NCBI RefSeq assembly: GCF_003337215.1
Contig: NZ_QPIG01000004.1
Coordinates: 124,001-188,000, forward strand
Direction of reading: 5' to 3'
Source: Oceanihabitans sediminis
GTDB lineage: Bacteria; Bacteroidota; Bacteroidia; Flavobacteriales; Flavobacteriaceae
Length of the DNA stretch: 64,000 nt
The notes beneath the pieces were generated by a model that saw only the letters and a list, made by a program, of their open reading frames with translations, made no database searches and was not told where the DNA came from. The position numbers and the translations under genes were made by a program. This document shows, one piece after another, positions 7,056 to 17,292 of the stretch. Within the stretch, counting starts at the first letter, position 1, and each line of letters starts with the position of its first letter.

Positions 7056-10000
7056 ATGAAAAAAATACTTTATTTATTAACCCTACTTACATTTTCCATT
7101 ACCTACGCTCAAAACCAAGCCTCCAACTGGTATTTTGGTGAGAATGCTGGTATTCAATTCAATACCTCTACAGGTAACACAACAGCACTTACAGATGGTT
7201 TGTTACACACAGACGAAGGTTGTACTAGCATATCAGATGATGATGGAAATTTGCTTTTCTACACTGATGGAATTACGGTTTATGACAGAAACCACAACAT
7301 AATGCCTAACGGGAATTTTCTAAAAGGAAATCCTTCAAGTACACAGTCTGCGATAATTATACCAAAACCAAACGATCCGAATATATATTTTATTTTTACG
7401 GTAGATACCGAGAGTCAGTTTTCTCCAGATGAAGGTTTTCATTTCTCAGAGATAGATATTACATTAAATGCAGGATTGGGTGATGTTACTAGTAATAAAA
7501 ACATACCGCTACTCGGAAATACCTCAGAAAAACTTAGCGCTGTTTTAAAAGACTGTGAATCTGGAAATATCTGGGTAATAACTTTTGCAGACAACTTTGG
7601 TGGCAGCAACCATAACACTTTTTATGCTTACGAAGTTTCAGACACAGGAGTAAATCTAACCCCTGTAACCTCTAACGCAGGTGTAACTATAAACGAAAGA
7701 AGAGGTTATTTGAAATTTTCACCAGACGGCACCAAATTAGTTTCCGCTAATATCAACGAAGGATTGTTTTTATATGACTTTGACCTTACAACAGGAACCG
7801 TATCTGCTCCTAAACAAATTACTATTAACCCTGCTGGATTAAATGGAGCAATATATTCTTACGGAATTGAATTTTCTCCTAATAGCCAAGTGTTATACGT
7901 AAGTGCTTATAATGATTTTTTTAGCAATAGCAATCAACAAAACAATAATCCGGCAAACCATAAATCTGCAATTTTACAATACGATCTATCAGACAATAAT
8001 ATCGTAGCAATAAATGCTAGTCAAACAACTATAGACGCAAGACAAGGGTTTAGAAGCGCATTGCAACTTGGACCAAACGGAAAAATATATAAAACAGAAA
8101 GTAGCACCTACGATCTAGGAATCCCGTTTCTAAGCACTATAGAATCTCCAAACACTCTAGGACAGGGATGTGACTTTATAACAAACTCCGTAAATCTAAA
8201 CGGCAGAAATGCTAGACAAGGTTTACCGCCATTTATCTCATCGTTTTTTACACAAAAAATTGATATTACCGGTAACGCTACCGAAACATCTTACCTTCCA
8301 CTTTGTAACGGAGATGTTTTTACACTTTTTGCAGATAATATACCTGGAGCAACTTACACCTGGTATAAAGACGGAGTGCTTTTATCGGAAACTAGCTATG
8401 AACTAGAAATTTCAGAAGATGGAACCTACGAATTAACAATAGACCTAGATTCTACAGATTGTGAAACTCTAGAAGGAGAAGCTATTGTAGAGTATTTCGA
8501 AAACCCTATCGCCAATACTGCTCAAGATATTATTATTTGTGATGATAATAATGATAACACTTGGTCTTTTGATTTTACAAGCCAAGACTCCGATATCATT
8601 GGCACACAAGACGCAACTGCTTATAGTGTGCACTATTTTACTAGTTTTGAAGATGCGGAAAACAACACTGCAGCTAATGAAATTACAGGGCCATTTTCAA
8701 ACACAGAAAATCCGCAAACTATCTATGCGAGAATACACCATATCAACAACCCTAACTGCTATGACATCACGACTTTTGATATAGAAGTTTTCCATACACC
8801 AATAGCAAACCCGGTAGACAACTTTATAACATGCGACGACGCTGCAGATGGAGATGATACTAACGGACAAATAGACGTTGTACTTACAGACTTTAATGCT
8901 GCTATTTTAGGAACACAAAATGCAGCAGATTATAATATTACATACCATAACTCCCAAGCATTTGCAGATACAGGAAGCCCTATTCTAACAGACACATATT
9001 ATACTCAAACACCAAACACAGAAACCATATATGTTAGAATTGAAAACAAATTAAATACTAGCTGCTTCAGTACCACATCTTTTGATATTATTGTAAATCC
9101 GCTTCCCAATCGTTTTCCTAGCAATATATTTCAATGTGATGAAGACGGTATAGTAGATGGTATAACAATTTTTAACCTTACCGAAGCAGAAGGAGCTTTA
9201 TCTGGCGGCGCAGCTAATGTGTCGTTTAATTATTACACAGAATTAATAGATGCCCAAAACGAAGAAAATGCTATTGACGGTACAAGCTTTTCTAACATAA
9301 GCAATCCGCAAACAGTCTACGTGCAAATAATTGATGATGCTTCAAATTGTTCCGCAATAACAGAATTAACTTTAGAAGTAAGCACCACGCAAATTCAAAA
9401 TTATGTTGCACCAGCAGTATGTGATGAATTAAATTCTGAAGACGGTATAAATACTTATAATTTAAACGAAATCACCTCAGCAATTCAAACCATAAACAAC
9501 ATTACGCTTCCTATCACTTACTATGAAAGTTATACGGAAGCGCTTTTAGAGCAAAACCCACTTACTTCACCATACACAAACACATCTCCTTACACGCAAG
9601 TTATTTACGCTAGAGCAGAAGATAATAATGCTTGCTACGGTATTAGCCAAGTAAGTCTGACTACAAATAAACGTCCTGAATTAAAAGAAGATGAAACACT
9701 TCTATATTGTTTAAATGCCTACCCGGAAACCATAACACTTACTAGTGGCGTTATTGGTGACCCAAATAATTACACATATGTTTGGTCTACAGGAGAAACA
9801 ACAAGCGAAATTGAAATCAATCAAGTTGGAAATTATACGGTAGAAGTTAGTAGCGCAGCTGGATGTCCTACTGAAAGAACCATAACCATTGAAGCTTCCA
9901 ATACTGCAACAATAGACGCTATAGATGTTATAGATGGCGCTCAAAATAATATTGTAACTGTTTCAGCTTCCGGTGAAGGAATATATGAATATGCACTTTT

Positions 10001-10397
10001 AGATTTTGATGGGAATATGTACAGGTACTACCAAACAAGCAATGTTTTTGAAAATGTATATCCAGGAATTTACACAGTAGCTGTAAAGGATGTTAAAAAC
10101 GACTGTGGCATCGCATACCAATTAACTTCAGTTGTTGGTTTCCCTAAGTTTTTCACTCCAAATAACGACGGATATCATGACACCTGGCAAGTCCTTGGTA
10201 TATCTAATCAATTTCAACCAAACTCAAAAATTAAAATTTTTGATAGATATGGTAAATTACTTAAAGAACTAGATCCTTTAGGAGAAGGTTGGGACGGAAC
10301 CTTTAACGGAAGAGACCTACCAAGTGGTGATTATTGGTTTTCTGTACTCCTCCAGGACGATAGAGAGTATTTTAATCACTTTTCTTTAAAACGATAA
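7056..10397 (+). CDS. Large secreted protein, beta-propeller-like N-terminus, four ~95-residue repeats, T9SS type B sorting domain
   Basis: A 1113-residue exported protein. It starts with a signal peptide (MKKILYLLTLLTFSITYAQ). Residues about 25-420 hold short repeated motifs such as NWYFGENAGIQF, SDDDGNLLFYTDG and LKFSPDGTKLVSAN, typical of a beta-propeller-like domain seen in many flavobacterial secreted proteins. An Ig-like segment follows. Four repeats, each opening with a Cys-Asp acidic motif, begin at residues 495, 593, 694 and 789. A second Ig-like segment and the last 85 residues (FFTPNNDGYHDTWQV, FDRYGKLLKEL, GDYWFSV, FSLKR) are the gliding-motility/CHU_C type B signal for T9SS. First of five such genes in a row. 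Role probably cell-surface or matrix binding (inference). Confidence 0.85.
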   Translation: MKKILYLLTLLTFSITYAQNQASNWYFGENAGIQFNTSTGNTTALTDGLLHTDEGCTSISDDDGNLLFYTDGITVYDRNHNIMPNGNFLKGNPSSTQSAIIIPKPNDPNIYFIFTVDTESQFSPDEGFHFSEIDITLNAGLGDVTSNKNIPLLGNTSEKLSAVLKDCESGNIWVITFADNFGGSNHNTFYAYEVSDTGVNLTPVTSNAGVTINERRGYLKFSPDGTKLVSANINEGLFLYDFDLTTGTVSAPKQITINPAGLNGAIYSYGIEFSPNSQVLYVSAYNDFFSNSNQQNNNPANHKSAILQYDLSDNNIVAINASQTTIDARQGFRSALQLGPNGKIYKTESSTYDLGIPFLSTIESPNTLGQGCDFITNSVNLNGRNARQGLPPFISSFFTQKIDITGNATETSYLPLCNGDVFTLFADNIPGATYTWYKDGVLLSETSYELEISEDGTYELTIDLDSTDCETLEGEAIVEYFENPIANTAQDIIICDDNNDNTWSFDFTSQDSDIIGTQDATAYSVHYFTSFEDAENNTAANEITGPFSNTENPQTIYARIHHINNPNCYDITTFDIEVFHTPIANPVDNFITCDDAADGDDTNGQIDVVLTDFNAAILGTQNAADYNITYHNSQAFADTGSPILTDTYYTQTPNTETIYVRIENKLNTSCFSTTSFDIIVNPLPNRFPSNIFQCDEDGIVDGITIFNLTEAEGALSGGAANVSFNYYTELIDAQNEENAIDGTSFSNISNPQTVYVQIIDDASNCSAITELTLEVSTTQIQNYVAPAVCDELNSEDGINTYNLNEITSAIQTINNITLPITYYESYTEALLEQNPLTSPYTNTSPYTQVIYARAEDNNACYGISQVSLTTNKRPELKEDETLLYCLNAYPETITLTSGVIGDPNNYTYVWSTGETTSEIEINQVGNYTVEVSSAAGCPTERTITIEASNTATIDAIDVIDGAQNNIVTVSASGEGIYEYALLDFDGNMYRYYQTSNVFENVYPGIYTVAVKDVKNDCGIAYQLTSVVGFPKFFTPNNDGYHDTWQVLGISNQFQPNSKIKIFDRYGKLLKELDPLGEGWDGTFNGRDLPSGDYWFSVLLQDDREYFNHFSLKR
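8530..9680 (+). repeat. Four coding repeats with Cys-Asp acidic motif in the first T9SS cargo gene
   Basis: Unit starts (Cys codons) at 8538, 8832, 9135 and 9420, giving spacings of 98, 101 and 95 codons. Each unit has a motif like CDxDxDGxxxFxL and a second Cys near its end. Diverged in DNA, so ancient rather than recently expanded. End is approximate. Confidence 0.75.
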
Positions 10398-10425
10398 TAT
10401 AATTTACGTATTTTCATACACACCT

Positions 10426-12273
10426 ATGAAAATACCTAATATACTTTTATACTTTATACTATTTATAATGAATCTCTTTCAGGTTCATGCACAAGACATT
10501 TCATTATACCAACAATATAACGGAAGAATAAACTACACCGCAATAGGAAATACCTTAAACGAATTTGAAAACAATATTCTTCAAGATTTTTGTGAAACCC
10601 TAGCTAGTTCTTCGGCAGAATTAAATACTCCGGAAACAGCAAACATTATAGCTGCATATTTATATTGGGCGGGTTCTGGAGAAGGAGACTTAGAAGTAAG
10701 TTTAAACAATAACAATATAACTGCAGAGGAAACCTATACGGTAGATTATCATGACCCGCAACAAGGTACACTCACCTACTTTTCCTGCTTTGCAGACATT
10801 ACCGAAATAGTTTCTAATTTAGGAAATACCAATTATACTTTAAGCGATTTAGATATTTCTGAAACACTTGCAACTAACCCTGGATATTGCAGCAACCGAA
10901 CAAACTTTGCAGGATGGAGCATCTATGTTATTTATGAAGATGAAAGCTTACCTATAAACCAAGTAAGTCTCTTTCAAGGACTAGAAATTATAAACAGAGT
11001 AGTTCAAGAAAAAACAATTGTTATAGATAATTTAAACGTTTTAGATAATGACGGAGCAAAAATTGGTTTTCTAGCTTGGGAAGGAGATAGCGATCTAAAT
11101 TACGGTGAAACTCTTCAAATAAACGGAAATATCATTTCAAATCCGCCATTAAATCCTGCGGATAATGCCTTTAACGGAACAAATACTTTCACCAATTCTT
11201 CTACTTTTTATAATGGGGATTTAGATGTTTACGATATTCAAAACAATATTGCTATCGGTGATACTTCCCTAGAAATAAAACTCACCACTGGAGCAACAGA
11301 TGATTTTGGTGTTTTTAGAGCAGATCTTATTATTCTAAATAATATCATTACAGTACTAAACAGTCAGTTGCCAGATGCTACAATTGTAATAGACGAAGTT
11401 TATATCCCTTGCTATAGTAGAGATATTGAAGTAGATTATTCGGTTTTTAACCTAAACAGCACAGAAATACTTCCTGCCAATACACCAATTGCTTTTTATG
11501 CAAACAATGAATTAATTGGACAAAGCAACACACAATTTGATATTGCTATAGATGATTTTGAAACTGGAAGCATCCTATTAAATATTCCTAATAACATCCC
11601 AGACAATTTCACCTTATCTGTGGTAGTAGATGATACAGGAAATGGAAACGGAATCCTAATTGAATTAAATGAGACTAATAATACTACAACCGAAAATATA
11701 CAGCTAATACCAATTCCTGACATAACCCCCTTAGCTCCTTTGCTTTCATGTGATATCGGATTTAATACAGCAACTTTCAATCTAAGCTCTCAATTAAATT
11801 TCATAGAATATGAAGACATAAATAACATACAGTTTTATCCAGATTTAGAAGATTTACTAATTAATGAAAACCAGATTTTAATCCTAGAAAACTATCAAAG
11901 CACTTCCAACGCACAAACCATCTATATAAGCCAGCAAACAGAAACTTGTCCAAAAATCTTTCAATTTAAATTACTAACAGAAAACTGTCCGCCTATAATT
12001 CCGCAAGGTTTTTCACCAAACAACGATGGGGTTAACGATTGGTTTAATATTCAAGGCCTCTATGATATTTTTGAAAAGCACGAACTTCAAATATATAACA
12101 GATACGGAACACTCATTTTTGTTGGAAACAACAACTTAAAATGGGAAGGAAAAGCCAATCGCGGACTAAACAACAAAGACAAAATACTACCTGTCGGAAC
12201 CTATTTTTATGTCTTAAATCTTAACGATCCTAAATACAAAATCATGACAGGATGGGTCTACTTAAATAGGTAA
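10426..12273 (+). CDS. Secreted protein with CARDB-like domain and T9SS type B sorting domain
   Basis: The 615-residue protein starts with a signal peptide (MKIPNILLYFILF...VHAQ). The N-terminal 300 residues resemble exported proteins with AYLYWAGSGEGD and FAGWSIYVIYED motifs. Residues about 320-440 (DIEVDYSVFNLNSTE, FYANNELIG, VVDDTGNGNG, ELNETNN) look like a CARDB-type beta-sandwich. The final 85 residues (GFSPNNDGVNDWFNI, IYNRYGTLIF, GTYFYVL, GWVYLNR) are a CHU_C type B sorting signal, but of a different subtype from its four neighbours, which end in (S/T)LKR. It starts 28 bases after the previous stop, so it may be co-transcribed. Function unknown. Confidence 0.82.
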   Translation: MKIPNILLYFILFIMNLFQVHAQDISLYQQYNGRINYTAIGNTLNEFENNILQDFCETLASSSAELNTPETANIIAAYLYWAGSGEGDLEVSLNNNNITAEETYTVDYHDPQQGTLTYFSCFADITEIVSNLGNTNYTLSDLDISETLATNPGYCSNRTNFAGWSIYVIYEDESLPINQVSLFQGLEIINRVVQEKTIVIDNLNVLDNDGAKIGFLAWEGDSDLNYGETLQINGNIISNPPLNPADNAFNGTNTFTNSSTFYNGDLDVYDIQNNIAIGDTSLEIKLTTGATDDFGVFRADLIILNNIITVLNSQLPDATIVIDEVYIPCYSRDIEVDYSVFNLNSTEILPANTPIAFYANNELIGQSNTQFDIAIDDFETGSILLNIPNNIPDNFTLSVVVDDTGNGNGILIELNETNNTTTENIQLIPIPDITPLAPLLSCDIGFNTATFNLSSQLNFIEYEDINNIQFYPDLEDLLINENQILILENYQSTSNAQTIYISQQTETCPKIFQFKLLTENCPPIIPQGFSPNNDGVNDWFNIQGLYDIFEKHELQIYNRYGTLIFVGNNNLKWEGKANRGLNNKDKILPVGTYFYVLNLNDPKYKIMTGWVYLNR

Positions 12274-12353
12274 TAATCAACAAAGAGCATTTTCCTACAA
12301 GAAATTGAATTTGCCTAAATTATCCTTATTTTTATATATAACCATCAAATTTA

Positions 12354-15300
12354 TTGATTTTGAAAAGTAGGATATTTAAATACAATTTAAAGCGACTCCT
12401 TCTAAACATGGCATTACTAGTCTGTTTTTCTTTTTTTACAAAATCTTATTCACAACAAATTTCAATTGATAATACCCAAACACCGCAACAATTAATTGAA
12501 AACACATTAATTCAAGGCTGCGTAGAAGTATCCAATGTAAGTTCTAATGTTAACGGAAGTGTAAATGGGTTTACTAGTTATGGATACTTTGAAAGAAGTT
12601 CTTCTAACTTTCCTTTTGAAAATGGTATCCTACTTTCTACAGGTAATGCTAGCTCTGCCGGAAACACAACAAACACAAACTCTTTAAATGACGGTTTACC
12701 TAATTGGGGAACAGATCCCGATTTAGAAAATGCGCTTGGTTTAACAAATACCTTAAACGCAACTTCTATGGAGTTTGATTTCGTTTCGGTTTCAAATCAA
12801 ATTCAGTTTAATTATATTTTAGCATCCGAAGAATATTACGGAACCTATCCCTGTAGCTATTCCGATGGATTTGTATTTCTTATAAAAGAAACCGGCACTC
12901 CAACATATACCAATATTGCAGTTATTCCAGAAACAACAACTCCAGTAAACACAAATACTATTCATGATGAAATTGTTGGATTTTGCCCTGCAGAAAACGA
13001 ACAATACTTTGATGGCTATAATATAGGAGACACTAATTTTAACGGAAGAACCACAGTGCTCTCTGCAACAGCTTCCATACAACCAAATGTGCAATACAGC
13101 ATAAAATTAATTATTGCTGATTCTGGAGATCAAAATTTTGACTCTGCAGTTTTTATTGAAGGGTACAGCTTTAATGCAACAGTTGATTTAGGAGAAGATA
13201 TTACAGATTGTGCTACCTCAACCTACTTAGACGCATTTGTAGGAAATCCATTAGCTACTTATGAATGGTTTCAAAATAACTCTCTAATTGCAGGGGAAAA
13301 CAATAGTAATTTAGTAGTTACAGAATCTGGAACTTATCAGGTACTTATCACAATCCCTATGAATAATAGTAATTGTATAATTCAAGATGAAGTTATAGTT
13401 ACACTTAACACAGAACAAGAAGCAGAAGATGTAGAAGATTTTCAACTTTGTGATATAAATGGTGACGGAGTGAAAACCTTTGATCTTTCTACCATGCAAA
13501 CTTCCGTTTTAGCTTCGGTTCCGGATGCTGATTACAATATTAGCTATCACTATTCTAGTACAGAAGCAGGAAACGGAAACAACCCAATAACCACGCCTAT
13601 TCAAAATACTAGCAATCCGCAACCTATTTATGTAAGAATTGAAGATACAAATAGTGGTTGTTTAGCCTTTACCTCTTTTAATTTGGTTGTGAATCCATTA
13701 CCAGCGGTTAATAGCCCAACACAGCTAGATGTTTGTGATGATGCTACTGCTGATGGCATAACAAGTATAGACCTAAACCTAGCTAATGATGGAATTACTA
13801 GCGGTAATGCCAACTACATTGTCAACTATCACTTCACACTAGAAGATGCAGAGAATATTGAAAACATCATAGCAATCCCATACACAAACACAAACCCTAC
13901 AGAGGAGATTTTTGTTAGTATTGAGGATGCCATCACCGGGTGTAAGACTACTGCAAGCATCACTATAAATGTTTTAGAAGCCCCAATTATTAACACAGAA
14001 ACACAAGAAATTAACTCCTGTGAACAAGGTAACAGTGATGGACTAACAACTTTTGATTTAACAACTGTTGTGTCTGATGTATTAAACGGTTTAACAGGTG
14101 TAAGCTATAGTTTCCATACAAATTATGAAGACGCTTTAATTGGAGTAAACCCAATTTCTGATATTGAAAATTTCAGTAATACAAACCCATACACACAAAC
14201 CGTTTACATTAGTGTTATGGATGATGATACCGGTTGTATTACCGTAACTCCAATACAATTATACTCCAACATGTTACAATCGGAATCAAATATAAGAGAC
14301 TATGCTACATGTGACGATGAAACTAACGATGGAATAAGTGATTTCAACTTAGAAGAAATTGCTACATCCATTGCCAATGGAATAGAAAATGTTACAGTTA
14401 CCTTTTATGAAAGCGAAGAAGATCAAACTAACGAAACCAACCCACTTGATCATACGCTTCCGTATACAGTCACAAGTAGTCCACAAACTATAAATATAAC
14501 TCTTGAAACTCCTGAATGTATCTTTACAACAGAAATAGATTTTGTTATTCACCCTGCTGTTATTATTCAGCCTTTAGAACCTCAGAGCTATTGTGACACA
14601 AACGATGACGGTTTCACTTCTATAGAATTAGCTACGTTTAATGATTATGTGAGTCAAGGTATTGCCACTCCTTTAGTTAGTTATTTTTTAACAGAAGAAG
14701 ATGCACAAAATTACGAAAACGAATTACCCGCATATTACACAAACACTAGCAACCCCCAAATAGTTTATGCTAGAGTTAGAAACAATACCACTCGCTGCTT
14801 TGATGTGGCAGAATTAGAAATACAAGTTATTCCTGCCCCTACCGTTATGCAACCTGAAAACATTGTTATTTGTGACGATGATCAAGATGCCTTTTATATA
14901 GTAAACCTAGAAGATAAAATCAGTGAAATTGTTTCAAACACCTCTAACCTAAATATTTCTTTCCATACTACAGAAGAAAATGCAAATTCTGGTTTAGAAC
15001 CTATAGAAGACGCTGCAAGCTACAATGCAAACACACAAATTATTTACACCCGAGTAGAAAGCGAAATCACCTCTTGTTTTGCATTGGTTGTGTTTGAAGT
15101 CATCATAAATACAGAACCAATTTTTACGGATATTTCTAATTATAAAATCTGTGAGCCGGATGGAGATCAAACAGAAGATTTTTTATTTATTGAAAAAGAT
15201 GTAGAGATTTTAAACGGCCAACCAGGTAAAGAAGTATTATATTTTTTAACCGACAATGATGCAGAAAACAGAGTTAATATTATAGATAAGAATACTGCCT

Positions 15301-17219
15301 TTCAAAATACTGAAAATCCACAAATTATTTACGTAAGAGTAGAAAATAGTACAGACCAAAACTGTTATGGTACAGCTTCTTTTCAAATAGAAGTTGGATT
15401 AACTCCTGATTTCACACCACCAATAGATTGGCTTATTTGTGATGATGCTAGCAATGATGGAAAAGCTGATTTTGATTTTACAGAAAAAATAAATGAAATG
15501 TCTTCCGGAAGTTCAGACAACTTAACCATTACATTTTATACTTCTTATGACGATGCCGAAGGGGAAATGAACAGCCTCCCACTTCAATATGAAAATATAA
15601 CGAATCCACAACAAATTTATGTAAGAGTGGAGAATGACACTAATTGCCATACCATAACAGAATTTGGCTTAAACATTATCCAAGTTCCAAACGTAAACCC
15701 TGCTTCTGCTCAAAGGGAATGCGATACAGATACAGACGGTCTTACAAATTTCAACTTAACAGTTGCTGAAATTGAAGTCTTAGGGGTTAGACAGGATGAT
15801 ATAGATATCACATATCATCCATCCTTTGAAGATGTAGAGCCACATACCAATGTAATCACAGAGCCATATAACTATACCAATATTAGCAACCCACAAACAG
15901 TATATATTAAAATTACCAGTACGCTATCCAACTGCTATGTTGCCATACCTATAGAATTAACGGTAGACCTACCTCCTGAGATAAATCCAATCTCCAGTTT
16001 TGAAATCTGTGAAAGTCCTAATAACACTTTTAATCTGCAAGAAATTATAGAGGAATTGTTGGATGATACAACAAATGTTTTAGTCACATTTTACGCGAAT
16101 CAAAATGATGCAGAAAACGCAGAAAACCCCTTAAACGAAAACTATACATATACTTCAAACAATGACACCATTTATGTAAGAGCAGAATACACCACAACGA
16201 ATTGTTTTTCCATCGCTTCTTTTACCTTACAAGTTAATAGTGCTCCAATAACATTTCCTGTTCCTAATTTAGAAACTTGTGATGATGACTTTGATGGTAT
16301 GCATTTATTTAATTTAGAAACACAAACAGCTGCAGTTTTAGGAAACCAAAATCCAAACGATTTTAATATTTCTTATTTTGAATTAGGAGAAGAAGCAATT
16401 GCCAATGAAAATGCTATTACAGATTTAAACTACTTTGCATTTAATGAGCAAACTTTTTACATCCGAATGGAAAACAAAAACACCCTTTGCTTTAGTATCG
16501 CAAACTTTCAAACCTTGGTTCATAGAAAACCTATTTTAGAAATTGAAGAACAAAGTATCTGTTTAGAAAGTTTACCTCTTATAGTAAATGCTGAAACCGG
16601 CTTTGATGGCGACACCTATTCTTGGTCTACAGGCGCTTCCACACCAGAAATTGAAATCACCGAAATAGGAAGCTACTCCTTAAGTGTTACAACAGCTTTT
16701 GGCTGCACAAATTCTGTAAACTTTAATGTGATAGAATCGGAACAAGCCACCATCGAATTTACAGAACAAGTAGATTTTTCAGACCCAAATAATATTTCGG
16801 TTACCGTTAGCGGAATTGGAGATTATGTATATATTCTAGATAACGGAACACCACAAGAATCTAACTTTTTCGACAATGTTTCTCTTGGCCCACATACCAT
16901 AACTATTTTAGACCTTAACGGATGTGCTTCAGCTACAAAAGAAATTGTAATAATAGACACTCCTCTATTTATGACGCCAAATAACGATGGTTATTTTGAT
17001 ACATGGCATATTACTGGAGTTAATCAATTAACAGGAACCATCGTGTATATTTTTGATAGATATGGCAAGCTTTTAAAAACACTTACACATAATTCCCTTG
17101 GATGGGATGGCACTTATAACGGAGAGAACATGCCTGCAAATGACTATTGGTTTTTAGCAAAAGTTATCAAAGATGGAGAGTACTTTGAAGTAAAAGGGAA
17201 CTTTACATTAAAAAGGTAA
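12354..17219 (+). CDS. Giant secreted choice-of-anchor-L protein with eleven ~95-residue repeats and T9SS type B sorting domain
   Basis: The 1621-residue protein is the largest in the window. The start is TTG at 12354 or 12360; an ATG at 12408 would remove the basic part of the signal peptide (LKRLLLNMALLVCFSFF), so the TTG is preferred. Residues about 35-275 form the choice-of-anchor L domain (GILLSTGNASSA, ASEEYYGTYPCSYSDGF, GRTTVLSATA). An Ig-like segment follows (about 280-350). Eleven repeats open at Cys 366, 461, 556, 653, 747, 840, 933, 1029, 1123, 1219 and 1309. The last 85 residues (FMTPNNDGYFDTWHI, FDRYGKLLKTL, FTLKR) are the CHU_C type B signal. Probably a long rod-like surface or secreted adhesin (inference). 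Confidence 0.85.
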   Translation: MILKSRIFKYNLKRLLLNMALLVCFSFFTKSYSQQISIDNTQTPQQLIENTLIQGCVEVSNVSSNVNGSVNGFTSYGYFERSSSNFPFENGILLSTGNASSAGNTTNTNSLNDGLPNWGTDPDLENALGLTNTLNATSMEFDFVSVSNQIQFNYILASEEYYGTYPCSYSDGFVFLIKETGTPTYTNIAVIPETTTPVNTNTIHDEIVGFCPAENEQYFDGYNIGDTNFNGRTTVLSATASIQPNVQYSIKLIIADSGDQNFDSAVFIEGYSFNATVDLGEDITDCATSTYLDAFVGNPLATYEWFQNNSLIAGENNSNLVVTESGTYQVLITIPMNNSNCIIQDEVIVTLNTEQEAEDVEDFQLCDINGDGVKTFDLSTMQTSVLASVPDADYNISYHYSSTEAGNGNNPITTPIQNTSNPQPIYVRIEDTNSGCLAFTSFNLVVNPLPAVNSPTQLDVCDDATADGITSIDLNLANDGITSGNANYIVNYHFTLEDAENIENIIAIPYTNTNPTEEIFVSIEDAITGCKTTASITINVLEAPIINTETQEINSCEQGNSDGLTTFDLTTVVSDVLNGLTGVSYSFHTNYEDALIGVNPISDIENFSNTNPYTQTVYISVMDDDTGCITVTPIQLYSNMLQSESNIRDYATCDDETNDGISDFNLEEIATSIANGIENVTVTFYESEEDQTNETNPLDHTLPYTVTSSPQTINITLETPECIFTTEIDFVIHPAVIIQPLEPQSYCDTNDDGFTSIELATFNDYVSQGIATPLVSYFLTEEDAQNYENELPAYYTNTSNPQIVYARVRNNTTRCFDVAELEIQVIPAPTVMQPENIVICDDDQDAFYIVNLEDKISEIVSNTSNLNISFHTTEENANSGLEPIEDAASYNANTQIIYTRVESEITSCFALVVFEVIINTEPIFTDISNYKICEPDGDQTEDFLFIEKDVEILNGQPGKEVLYFLTDNDAENRVNIIDKNTAFQNTENPQIIYVRVENSTDQNCYGTASFQIEVGLTPDFTPPIDWLICDDASNDGKADFDFTEKINEMSSGSSDNLTITFYTSYDDAEGEMNSLPLQYENITNPQQIYVRVENDTNCHTITEFGLNIIQVPNVNPASAQRECDTDTDGLTNFNLTVAEIEVLGVRQDDIDITYHPSFEDVEPHTNVITEPYNYTNISNPQTVYIKITSTLSNCYVAIPIELTVDLPPEINPISSFEICESPNNTFNLQEIIEELLDDTTNVLVTFYANQNDAENAENPLNENYTYTSNNDTIYVRAEYTTTNCFSIASFTLQVNSAPITFPVPNLETCDDDFDGMHLFNLETQTAAVLGNQNPNDFNISYFELGEEAIANENAITDLNYFAFNEQTFYIRMENKNTLCFSIANFQTLVHRKPILEIEEQSICLESLPLIVNAETGFDGDTYSWSTGASTPEIEITEIGSYSLSVTTAFGCTNSVNFNVIESEQATIEFTEQVDFSDPNNISVTVSGIGDYVYILDNGTPQESNFFDNVSLGPHTITILDLNGCASATKEIVIIDTPLFMTPNNDGYFDTWHITGVNQLTGTIVYIFDRYGKLLKTLTHNSLGWDGTYNGENMPANDYWFLAKVIKDGEYFEVKGNFTLKR
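13440..16530 (+). repeat. Eleven coding repeats with Cys-Asp acidic motif
   Basis: Cys codons at 13449, 13734, 14019, 14310, 14592, 14871, 15150, 15438, 15720, 16008 and 16278; period 93-97 codons, the last 90. Typical motifs are CDINGDGVKTFDL, CDDASNDGKADFDF and CDTDTDGLTNFNL. A middle NPQxIYVR motif recurs in most units. The DxDxDG order looks like a calcium-binding loop (inference). Confidence 0.8.
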
Positions 17220-17267
17220 AACACACTTCTTTAACAAAAATTTTTCTCAATAAACAAAGTACTTCTT

Positions 17268-17275
17268 TATCTTTG
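17268..17275 (+). promoter_or_regulatory. -7 box of the third large T9SS cargo promoter region
   Basis: TATCTTTG followed by C, 17 bases before the ATG at 17293; matches TAnnTTTG. Confidence 0.6.
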
Positions 17276-17292
17276 CAAACCAATAATGAAAA

